The translations under genes were made by a program, and so were the position numbers. Under the pieces are notes generated by a model. The model did no database searches. It saw only the letters and a list, made by a program, of their open reading frames with translations, and was not told the DNA's origin. From Longimicrobiales bacterium (GTDB taxonomy: Bacteria > Gemmatimonadota > Gemmatimonadetes > Longimicrobiales > Gaopeijiaceae), in assembly GCA_028284495.1 (NCBI GenBank), contig JANQRP010000020.1, positions 1-32,169 of the forward strand: a DNA stretch of 32,169 bases. The letters are read 5' to 3'. The stretch's first letter is position 1. Each line of letters begins with the position of its first letter. Below, piece by piece: positions 16,944 to 23,578 of the stretch.

Positions 16944-17342
16944 ATGATTCGCACCAGCCACGACCTTCCACAGGACACTCGCGAGGCGATGGTCGCGCTG
17001 CTCAACCGGCAGCTCGCCGACACCTTCGACCTCTACTCACAGGTGAAGCAGGCCCACTGGAACGTGAAGGGGCCCGAGTTCGCGCAGCTCCACGAGCTGT
17101 ACGACCAGGTGGCCGGGGCCGTGTTGCCGTTCGTGGACGAGATTCCCGACGGGCCGCTGTCAGACGGCGCCTCGATCGGCGCCGTGGCGAAGGGCCTCGC
17201 CTCGCTCGCGGCCTCGACTCGGGCCGCCATCGACACCTCGGGAGACGCCGGCGACGAGGGTACCGCCGACCTGTTCACGGGACTCTCCCGCGAACTCGAC
17301 AAGCTGCTCTGGTTCGTCGAGGCGCATACGCAGTCCGCCTAG
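16944..17342 (+). CDS. dps: Short Dps-family ferritin-like protein
   Basis: This is a 132-residue protein. The N-terminal half is typical Dps: LNRQLADTFDLYSQVKQAHWNVKGPEFAQLHELYDQV, with two ferroxidase-site histidines (AHWN and LHEL). The C-terminal half is also typical: TADLFTGLSRELDKLLWFVEAH. Between them, about 25-30 residues usual in the family are absent; the segment that normally reads like D-x-x-A-E-R-A-x-x-L-G-G is replaced by FVDEIPDGPLSDGASIG. The normal ferroxidase Glu is thus Asp or missing. Dps proteins form 12-mers that oxidise Fe(II) with peroxide and shield DNA; a shortened helix B/loop may change iron oxidation or assembly. It sits 142 bp after the hybrid kinase gene and probably has its own promoter. 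Confidence 0.85.
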   Translation: MIRTSHDLPQDTREAMVALLNRQLADTFDLYSQVKQAHWNVKGPEFAQLHELYDQVAGAVLPFVDEIPDGPLSDGASIGAVAKGLASLAASTRAAIDTSGDAGDEGTADLFTGLSRELDKLLWFVEAHTQSA

Positions 17343-17408
17343 CGCCCGGATGGCCGACTTCGCCGTCTACTTCGCCTCGATCTCCTCGAGCGTGAACCCG
17401 TTTGCGGC

Positions 17409-18989
17409 GTGAGTCGTCGCGACGGCGGGAAGCGGAGGGGGGGCGCGTCCCGGGGACGCGGCCGGGGCACGGATCGCCGGGGTGATCGGGGCGGTCCGCT
17501 CCAGGTCGAGAGGTACCGCGACCTGATCCCGGAATTCGATCGGTTTCTCGAGGTGATCGCCTCGCCGGAGCCGAGGACGCTGCGGGTGAACACCGTGCGG
17601 ACCTCGCCGGTCGAACTGCGGAGGCGCCTCGAGACCCGGGGCTACGGCGTGCACGAGGTACCGCACCAGCCCGAGTTCTTTCGGGTCACGGGCGAGGGCG
17701 GGGGCGAGGGCGATCTGCCGCCGGTGTCCGACACCGTCGAGCACTGGGCGGGGCACTTCTACATCCAGCAGACCGTGACCGGCTGGGCGGCCCCGCTCCT
17801 CGATCCCCGGCCGGGCGATCGTGTGCTCGATCTGTGCAGCTCACCGGGAGGGAAGACCACGCACCTCGCCGAGCGTATGGGCGGGGCGGGGGTCGTGCTG
17901 GCCTCGGAGATGAATGAAGGGCGCATCCGGGCGCTGCTCGGAAACGTCTACCGCATGGGACACCCCAACGTGATGGTGGTCGCCGCGGACGGCCGCGACT
18001 TCCCGACCGGTGCGACGTTCGATCGCGTGATGGTGGACGTGCCGTGTTCGTCCGAGGGCACGCTCCGGAAGAAGGGGGGCGTGATGCCCCGCAAGTCGAA
18101 GGGCGCGCGGCGGAAGCTCCACCGCACCCAGGTCGCCCTGCTGAGGCGCGCGATCGAGGTCACCCGGCCCGGCGGGACGCTACTCTACTGTACGTGCACC
18201 TTCGATCCGGCCGAGAACGAGTCCGTCCTCACCGAGGTGCTGGTGGACGCCCCGGTCGAGGTCGAGCACATCGAGATGCCGGTCCCTCACGCGCGTGGGG
18301 TCACGGCGTGGAGGGAGGAGACGTTCGACCCCCGCATGACCCGGGCGGTCCGGATGTATCCGCACTTGCACGACTCCGGGGGGCTCTTCCTGTGCCTTCT
18401 CAAAAAAGCGGGGGGCGCGCCCGTCACGGGGTGGTCGGCGGTCCCGACGATCTTCCCGTTCGAGGATCGCCACGACGACGACGACCGGGTGGCGCCACGG
18501 GAAGCGATCGGCGAGGTCGAGGAATTCTACGGCCTCGACCGGGCGGTCATGGACCGGTTCGGCTACATGCGAAGGGGAACGAACGTATGGATCCACGCGC
18601 TGGACGCGTGGCCGCTCGAGGCGTGGGACCGGGGCCGTTGGCGCTCCATTTCGAACGGGTTCCGCGCCTTCGACCTGAAGGCCGCGTATCCGCGCCCCAC
18701 CAACGACCTGTTCCAGCTTCTCGACGACGCGATCGGGAAGCGCCGCGTCGAGCTCGACGCAGGTGGCTGGGCGGACCTGCTCGCCGGGCGGCGAGTGACG
18801 GTGGAGGACCCCCCGCACGGCTACGTCGCGCTGGTCCTGGGGGGCGAGGTCGTCGGCCGCGGGTTCGTGCGGGACGGCGTCCTGACCAGCCAGATCCCGC
18901 GTGGGCGGACGCGCTGGCTGCGCGCCGCCGTGGCGGTGGAAACGAGGCTCGAGGGCGCCGACGTAGGCGGCGTCGATCACGAGGACTAG
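17409..18989 (+). CDS. RsmB/RsmF-group (NOL1/NOP2/Sun) RNA cytosine-C5 methyltransferase
   Basis: This is a 526-residue protein starting at GTG, with a basic Arg/Gly-rich N-terminal tail of about 35 residues. The PUA-like/N-terminal part (LRVNTVRTSPVELRRRLETRG, then GHFYIQQTVTGWAAPLLDP) leads into the SAM-binding domain: DRVLDLCSSPGGKTTHLAERM, then VMVVAADGRDF. Motif IV is VMVDVPCSSEGTLRK (C213) and motif VI is LLYCTCTFDPAENE (C263), the two cysteines of the family mechanism, in which C263 attacks C6 of cytosine and C213 assists release. A long C-terminal region (about 345-526) resembles the RsmF/YebU-type extension. It should modify rRNA or tRNA using SAM. Its TAG overlaps that of the opposing NUDIX gene in the palindrome CTAG. 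Confidence 0.9.
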   Translation: MSRRDGGKRRGGASRGRGRGTDRRGDRGGPLQVERYRDLIPEFDRFLEVIASPEPRTLRVNTVRTSPVELRRRLETRGYGVHEVPHQPEFFRVTGEGGGEGDLPPVSDTVEHWAGHFYIQQTVTGWAAPLLDPRPGDRVLDLCSSPGGKTTHLAERMGGAGVVLASEMNEGRIRALLGNVYRMGHPNVMVVAADGRDFPTGATFDRVMVDVPCSSEGTLRKKGGVMPRKSKGARRKLHRTQVALLRRAIEVTRPGGTLLYCTCTFDPAENESVLTEVLVDAPVEVEHIEMPVPHARGVTAWREETFDPRMTRAVRMYPHLHDSGGLFLCLLKKAGGAPVTGWSAVPTIFPFEDRHDDDDRVAPREAIGEVEEFYGLDRAVMDRFGYMRRGTNVWIHALDAWPLEAWDRGRWRSISNGFRAFDLKAAYPRPTNDLFQLLDDAIGKRRVELDAGGWADLLAGRRVTVEDPPHGYVALVLGGEVVGRGFVRDGVLTSQIPRGRTRWLRAAVAVETRLEGADVGGVDHED

Positions 18990-19438
18990 GTGTTCGTCCC
19001 CTCGGAACCTCGCGCCAGCTGTGCGACGTATGCCGCGTCGGCAGGCGCCAAGTCGAACCGCCGGCCGGCCGCCGGATCGTACCACGCGAGCTCCGCGTGC
19101 TCGATCGGCCTGGGCGTGCCTGCGATGCGCACACGAAGGAACAGGATCCGGAAGGGCGCCCCGAGGTCGTCGGCCGCGAATTCGGGTCGGTCCGCCGCAC
19201 CTACCACCTCCACACCGAGCTCCTCGCGGAGCTCGCGGGCGGCCGCCTCCGCGAGGGTCTCGCCGGCCCGGACCTTGCCACCCGGGAACTCCCACAGCCC
19301 GCCGTGCCGCTTGTCCATCGGGCGCCGCCCGATGAGAACCCGGCCGCGCTCGTCGGCCACGACGCACGCCACCACGTCGCGGACGTTGCCATCGGCCGTG
19401 TCGGGCGAGAGGTTCGGCGTCGAGTCCTCGTTCATCAT
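18986..19438 (-). CDS. NUDIX hydrolase (MutT-like)
   Basis: This is a 150-residue protein. The NUDIX box GKVRAGETLAEAAARELREE continues with LGVEV and matches Gx5Ex7REUxEExGU. The upstream strand VVACVVADERGRVLIGRRP and HGGLWEFPGGK are typical of 8-oxo-dGTP-type MutT enzymes, and ELAWYDPA resembles the MutT C-terminal strand. It probably hydrolyses oxidised or other nucleoside triphosphates to monophosphate and pyrophosphate, which fits an oxidative-defence neighbourhood. The ATG at 19438 is followed by a second Met. Only 9 nt separate it from the divergent cupin start, so one or both transcripts must begin inside the other gene or the true starts lie further in. It converges with the methyltransferase gene by overlapping stops. 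Confidence 0.9.
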   Translation of the reverse strand: MMNEDSTPNLSPDTADGNVRDVVACVVADERGRVLIGRRPMDKRHGGLWEFPGGKVRAGETLAEAAARELREELGVEVVGAADRPEFAADDLGAPFRILFLRVRIAGTPRPIEHAELAWYDPAAGRRFDLAPADAAYVAQLARGSEGTNT

Positions 19439-19447
19439 GGAGAGATC

Positions 19448-19813
19448 ATGCCGGTCCGACGGGTCGACGACCACCAGCGCACGCCGGTGGGCGCGGGGAG
19501 GGATACGGAGGTTCAGGTGCTCATCGGCCCCGAGGAGGGGCCCAACTTCGCGCTTCGCCGCTTCATCATCCAGCCGGGCGGCGGGATGCCTCTCCACACC
19601 AACCTCGTCGAGCACGAGCAGTACGTTCTGCGCGGCCGCGCGTCGGTGGTCATCGGCAGCGAGACGCACACGGTGCAGGCCCGCGACGTGGTCTACATCC
19701 CGGCCGGTGTGCCGCACAGCTACGATGCGGAGGGAGACGAGCCGTTCGAGTTTCTGTGCGTCGTTCCCAACTCCGAGGACCGGATCGACCTCGTGGATCC
19801 CGCCTCGTGCTGA
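19448..19813 (+). CDS. Cupin-domain protein
   Basis: This is a 121-residue single cupin. Motif 1 is GGGMPLHTNLVEHEQYVLRG (metal ligands H, E/H, E) and motif 2 is YIPAGVPHSYDAEG (PxGxxH). RGRASVVIGSETHTVQARDVV forms the beta segment between them. It is a small cytoplasmic beta-barrel, probably metal-binding, such as a small dioxygenase, isomerase or sensor. The substrate cannot be told. GGAGAG at 19439-19444 gives a short spacing to the ATG. The last codons overlap the preferred GTG start of the cyclophilin gene, so cupin, cyclophilin and the UxxC selenoprotein form one overlapping operon. Confidence 0.85.
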   Translation: MPVRRVDDHQRTPVGAGRDTEVQVLIGPEEGPNFALRRFIIQPGGGMPLHTNLVEHEQYVLRGRASVVIGSETHTVQARDVVYIPAGVPHSYDAEGDEPFEFLCVVPNSEDRIDLVDPASC

Positions 19814-20535
19814 CCCGGGGGGCGTCGGGGTCCCGGCGGGGCCGCGGGTCGGGCAGCGTGAGGCTCGCATCGGGGCTGCTCGCCGCTCTGCTGGCAGGCG
19901 CCTGCGGTGGAGAGCCGGCGGACGATACTCCGCGCCAGACCGTGAACCCGCTCTACGGGCCCGACCGTCTTCATGCCGAGGCGCCCGACTCGTTCCGCGT
20001 CCGCGTGGCGACCAGCGACGGCGAGCTCACGCTGCTGGTGCGGCGCGAGTGGGCGCCGAGGGGCGCCGATCGGTTCTACACGCTCGTGACCAACGACTTC
20101 TACGACGACATCCGGGTCCATCGTGTGGTGCCGCGCCTCGTGGCCCAGTTCGGGCTCAACGGCGATGGTCTCGTGAATTCCGCGTGGATGGAGGAGTACA
20201 TCACCGACGACCCGCGGGTGCTGTCGAACGAGCGGGGAACGGTGGCGTTCGCCAAGGGCGGACGGAACGATCGCACGACCCAGGTATTCATCAACCTGAA
20301 CGACAACGTCGGCCTCGACGATCAGGACTTCGCGCCGTTCGCGCGGGTGATCGACGGAATGGACGTTGCGGACGCCTTCCACGACGGCTACGGCGACGGT
20401 CCCCCCCAGGGGGACGGTCCCTACCAGATGCAGGCGCTCGCGCAGGGCAACGAGTATCTGGACGCCGAGTTCCCGGAGCTCACCCGCATCGATTCGATGT
20501 GGGTCGTTCCCGACGATGGAGAATCGAATCGATGA
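19807..20535 (+). CDS. Cyclophilin-type peptidyl-prolyl isomerase, lipoprotein
   Basis: This is a 242-residue protein if it starts at the GTG overlapping the cupin stop. A GTG at 19858 gives a shorter lipoprotein (RLASGLLAALLAGAC) and is also plausible. The lipobox LAGAC predicts lipid anchoring. The cyclophilin domain reads VRVATSDGELTLLVRREWAPRGADRF, DDIRVHRVVPRLVAQFGLNG, FAKGGRNDRTTQVFINLNDN, DDQDFAPFARVIDGMDVAD. It is recognisable but lacks the canonical FHRVIPGFMIQGGD wording, so activity may be modified. It probably helps fold exported proteins in the periplasm. Its TGA overlaps the ATG of the UxxC selenoprotein (ATGA), so translation is coupled. The pair could act together in oxidative folding or repair of envelope proteins, which is inference. 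Confidence 0.8.
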   Translation: MLTRGASGSRRGRGSGSVRLASGLLAALLAGACGGEPADDTPRQTVNPLYGPDRLHAEAPDSFRVRVATSDGELTLLVRREWAPRGADRFYTLVTNDFYDDIRVHRVVPRLVAQFGLNGDGLVNSAWMEEYITDDPRVLSNERGTVAFAKGGRNDRTTQVFINLNDNVGLDDQDFAPFARVIDGMDVADAFHDGYGDGPPQGDGPYQMQALAQGNEYLDAEFPELTRIDSMWVVPDDGESNR

Positions 20536-21266
20536 GACGGATCGGAGTACCTCTGACGCTGGCGGCGATCTCCGTGGCGGTCGCGTGTGCGGAGAGCCCT
20601 GCGACCGACGAGGCAGCGCCCGACGCGGACGCCACCGCGCCCGAAAGCGCGCCCGCGTCACCGCCCACCCTCGGCCCGGTCGACGGGCTGGACCTCGCCC
20701 GCGCGGACCTCGACCGGATCACGGTGGGCGAGCCGGCACCGGACTTCCGTCTCATGTCGTATCGGGGGGACGTGCTGACGCTGTCCGAGAATCGGGGCGT
20801 GCGGGAGATCCTGCTCGTCTTCTACCGGGGCCACTGGTGACCCTACTGCTTCGAGCAGCTCGGTGAGCTGCAGGAACTGCTTCCGGCGGACCTCGAGTCG
20901 GAGGTCGAGATCTGGGCCGTCAGCGTGGAGGACCGGGATCGACAGAGGATGATGGTCGAACGACTCCTCGGCGACGGGGTGGAGGGCGCGCTCCCGCCGT
21001 TCCGGATGCTCCAGGATCCCGACCACGCGGTGGTGGACCGGTATGGGCTCTTCAACGAGGAGGGCTCACGGGAGGATCGTCCTCTTCCCCACCCGGCCAC
21101 GCTCGTGATCGACCGTGAGGGTGTCGTGCGGTGGAAGGCGGTCGAGACCGACTACCGGCTGCGTCCGACGAACGAGGACATCATTGCCGCCGTCCGGTAC
21201 GCTCGTGGGGAGGGACCGGAGCCGCCCGTTCCGACGCTGACGAACGTGCGGGATCGGAACAGGTAG
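20532..21266 (+). CDS. Exported AhpC/TSA-family redoxin with selenocysteine (UxxC)
   Basis: Read through UGA at 20838-20840 as Sec, the protein has 244 residues. The N-terminus (RIGVPLTLAAISVAVAC) is an export signal with a weak lipobox. A Ala/Pro/Glu-rich linker runs to about residue 65. The redoxin domain then reads VGEPAPDFRLMSYRGD, ILLVFYRGHW-U103-PYC106-FEQLGELQ, EVEIWAVSVEDRDR and HPATLVIDREGVVRWK. Homologues of this redoxin type carry FYRG-x-WCPYC, so UGA replaces the first catalytic cysteine. UxxC selenoproteins of this kind are known from selenoproteome surveys. The ATG overlaps the cyclophilin stop, and a 7-bp SECIS-like hairpin follows the UGA. Simple gene callers would miss the first part or begin at 20925. 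Confidence 0.88.
20850..20876 (+). promoter_or_regulatory. Candidate bacterial SECIS element of the UxxC redoxin
   Basis: GCAGCTC (20855-20861) and GAGCTGC (20865-20871) form a perfect 7-bp stem capped by the loop GGT. TTC/GAA (20850-20852, 20874-20876) extends it across a 2x2 internal loop. The loop starts 22 nt after the UGA, with G in the first two loop positions and the GU pair at the same offset (+23, +24) as in the peroxiredoxin gene. A competing hairpin, CTGCT-TCG-AGCAG (20846-20858), is too close to the UGA to serve. Confidence 0.75.
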
Positions 21267-21312
21267 CGGAGGTTTGCGGGGAACGTGGGGGCATCGTTAC
21301 GTCACCGACATA

Positions 21313-21336
21313 GGGGGCACATTCCTTGCAGCCCCC
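21313..21336 (+). terminator. Inverted repeat after the UxxC redoxin operon
   Basis: GGGGGC (21313-21318) and GCCCCC (21331-21336) flank a 12-nt loop, 46 nt after the stop codon and 53 nt before the bactofilin start. It could be a terminator lacking a T-tract or an operator in the bactofilin promoter. Confidence 0.35.
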
Positions 21337-21389
21337 GACCGACGTACCTTGACGACCCGCTTCACCCAATGACCGAGGGACGCATCGAC

Positions 21390-22007
21390 ATGTGGAAGAA
21401 GGACGAAGACGCGACGGAGAAGGCCGGCCAGAGCGCCGGCGGCACGGGATCCCCCGCGTCGTCCGGCGGCGGTTCCGGCAGCCCGGCCCGAAGCACGGGT
21501 ACGGCTACCATCGGCAGCGCCATCAAGATCAAGGGTGAGGTCTCGGGCGACGAGGATCTACTCATCCAGGGTCGCGTGGACGGTTCGGTCGACCTCAAGG
21601 AGCACGCCGTCACCGTCGGCGCGGACGGTCGCGTCACGGCCAGCATCGTCGCCCGGATCGTGACGGTGGAGGGTCGTGTGGACGGCGACATCGAGGCCCG
21701 CGAGCGCATCGTGCTCCGAAGCTCGTCGCAGGTCGAGGGCGACATCTCGGCCCCCCGCGTCGTGCTCGAGGACGGAGCCCGCTTCCGCGGCGGCGTGGAC
21801 ATGGGCGATCCGTCGCCCGCCCGCTCCGGTGGCTCGTCCTCGTCCTCTGCGTCCGGGGCCTCGTCGGGCGGCGCGTCCACGGCCGGGTCCGCGTCGGGCT
21901 CGGCGAGCGGTCCGGGGTCGGCGTCCGGCGGCTCGAAGGACGGATCTTCGTCGCGACGCGAGACCACCGCGTCCGGGTCGTCCTCGGGGAAGGGCTCGTC
22001 GAGCTGA
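21390..22007 (+). CDS. Bactofilin-family cytoskeletal protein
   Basis: This is a 205-residue protein. The ATG at 21390 is preferred over 21369 because AGGGA lies 9 nt upstream. The first 35 or so residues are a flexible Gly/Ser-rich tail. The central beta-helix domain (about 36-140) has the bactofilin repeat pattern: IGSAIKIKGEVSGDEDLLIQ, GRVDGSVDL, VTVGADGRVTASIVAR, VEGRVDGDIEARERIVL, RSSSQVEGDISAPRVVLEDG. The C-terminal 65 residues are an almost pure Ser/Gly/Ala low-complexity tail. Bactofilins polymerise without nucleotide and position envelope or cell-shape enzymes. The next gene starts 10 nt after its stop, followed by an overlapping DUF481 gene, so the three form an operon that may concern the envelope. 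Confidence 0.9.
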   Translation: MWKKDEDATEKAGQSAGGTGSPASSGGGSGSPARSTGTATIGSAIKIKGEVSGDEDLLIQGRVDGSVDLKEHAVTVGADGRVTASIVARIVTVEGRVDGDIEARERIVLRSSSQVEGDISAPRVVLEDGARFRGGVDMGDPSPARSGGSSSSSASGASSGGASTAGSASGSASGPGSASGGSKDGSSSRRETTASGSSSGKGSSS

Positions 22008-22017
22008 GGGAGTCACG

Positions 22018-22647
22018 ATGGGCTGGCTCGACCGGATCGGGGGGGACGCCCCTCCGGCGGCGGAGGTATCGCCCGCTTCGCAGGAGGCCGAGCCCGATCG
22101 GGGAGAGGAGCGCACGTCGCTGGGCCTGAAGGCCCTCTTCGACGGCGTGGTCCCGGACGACGCCCATTCCGTGCTGGATCTGGGGCGATCGTCCGCGTCC
22201 AGCTTCACCGTCTTCGGGAGATACGCCCGCCGGATCCGCTTCGCCGACGTGCTGCGGCCGGAGCGTCGCCCCGATCTGGGCGCGGCGCTCGACGCGTCCG
22301 TGCCGGTGCAGCCGCAGCATCCCTACGACCTGATCCTGGCGTGGGACCTTCTCGACCGGATCGCGGACGGTCAGCGGAAGTCCGTCGTGAACCGGCTGGC
22401 GGAGCGTTCGGCACCTCGTGCGCGCATCCACGTCCTCGTCGATGCGTCCGACCGTCCGGAGGTACAGCAGTACCGCTTCAACGTCCTGGACGTGGACAAG
22501 GTCCGGTACGAGCCGGCGGGTCCGGATCGCCCCGCGGGTGATCGCCTCCTGCCGGCCGAGGTGGAGCGACTCCTCGACCCGTGGGAGGTCGTGCGGGCCT
22601 TCACGTCCCGCAGCGGGATGCGCGAGTACGTCGGAATCCTTCGCTGA
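22018..22647 (+). CDS. Class I methyltransferase-like protein of unknown function
   Basis: This is a 209-residue cytoplasmic protein. SVLDLGRSSASSFTVFGRYA resembles SAM-binding motif I (VLDLG), but with RSS in place of the usual glycine-rich G-x-G. RIRFADV sits at the place of the acidic strand-2 motif, and YDLILAWDLLDRI matches motif IV (YDLI..-D-L). VVRAFTSRSGMREYVGILR ends the fold. The weakened motif I leaves enzymatic activity in doubt; it could be a non-catalytic relative. The ATG has GGGAG upstream and lies between the bactofilin gene and a DUF481 gene whose ATG overlaps its stop (TGATG). I do not recognise a named family. Confidence 0.75.
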   Translation: MGWLDRIGGDAPPAAEVSPASQEAEPDRGEERTSLGLKALFDGVVPDDAHSVLDLGRSSASSFTVFGRYARRIRFADVLRPERRPDLGAALDASVPVQPQHPYDLILAWDLLDRIADGQRKSVVNRLAERSAPRARIHVLVDASDRPEVQQYRFNVLDVDKVRYEPAGPDRPAGDRLLPAEVERLLDPWEVVRAFTSRSGMREYVGILR

Positions 22648-23423
22648 TGCGCGGTACCGGATCGCGTGCGGCTGCTCTGGCGGCCGCCGCCGCCCTGGCC
22701 GGTGCGGCCGGGCCCGCGGCGCCGCTCGCCGCACAGGTGATCCGCAGCTACGAGGCGCTGGACCGTGATGCGGGCGATCGCTTCTACACCACGCTCGGGC
22801 TGTCGCTCGACGCTTCCGGCGGCAACGTCGAGTACACGGAGTTCGAGTTCTCGGGGGCGACCGGGTTCCGCGGCGAGCGCCACTTCGTGCGCCTCTACCC
22901 GGCGATCCGGTTCCGCCGGAACGACGGCGTCACGCTAGAGCAAGAGCGCTCGGCGCACCTCCGCCACACGTACGCCCTGACGGAGCGGCTCCGGACGTTC
23001 TCGTTCGTGCAGTACCAGTCCGACGAGGCACTCGATCTCGAACGGCGCTTCCTCGTCGGCGGCGGGCTGAGACGGCGCCTGATCGACCTCGCGGGCGGCG
23101 GCGTCGACCTCGGCATCGGGGTGATGTGGGAGGAGGAGCGGACCGCGACCGAACCCGAGGTCGAGGACTTCCGCGGAGCGAACCTGCTCGTCGCGAACGG
23201 ATCGGCGGGCTCCGTCGACGTGAACTTCACGGGCTTCTTCCAACCGCGTCTGGACGACTGGGACGATCACCGGGTCGCGGCGTCGGGCACGGCCGCCGTG
23301 CCCCTCGGGTCCGCGTGGACGCTCACCGTCTCCGCGCGCTGGCGCCGGGATGCCCGACCGCCGCCCGACATCGAGCGCGACGACTACGGGATCGTGGTCG
23401 GCCTCCGGTTCAGCATCGACTGA
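22647..23423 (+). CDS. DUF481-like outer-membrane beta-barrel protein
   Basis: This is a 258-residue protein with an Ala-rich signal peptide (AALAAAAALAGAAGPAAPLAAQ). The mature part is a run of alternating amphipathic beta-strands: FYTTLGLSLDASGGNVEYTEF, LYPAIRFRRND, FSFVQYQSDEALDLERRFLVGG, GVDLGIGVMWEEERT, SVDVNFTGFFQPRLDD, WTLTVSARWRRD and a final YGIVVGLRFSID, the last strand of a barrel. The DLERRFLVGGGLRRRLID segment is the DUF481/YdiY signature. Such proteins are small outer-membrane barrels of unclear function. Its start overlaps the stop of the methyltransferase-like gene, so it is co-translated. Confidence 0.8.
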   Translation: MRGTGSRAAALAAAAALAGAAGPAAPLAAQVIRSYEALDRDAGDRFYTTLGLSLDASGGNVEYTEFEFSGATGFRGERHFVRLYPAIRFRRNDGVTLEQERSAHLRHTYALTERLRTFSFVQYQSDEALDLERRFLVGGGLRRRLIDLAGGGVDLGIGVMWEEERTATEPEVEDFRGANLLVANGSAGSVDVNFTGFFQPRLDDWDDHRVAASGTAAVPLGSAWTLTVSARWRRDARPPPDIERDDYGIVVGLRFSID

Positions 23424-23578
23424 CCCGCTCCCGGGGCGGAATCGCCGTTCCGGTGCCCCGAACTCTTGTTGTGATCCCGGGGTCCGCCCGACCCCGTGAG
23501 TCGATCGCCAAGATACTGCACGCCAACGACTTGACGTCAGGTCGCGCGTCCGGCGCGGATCTCGCTCATGCTCGGGGC

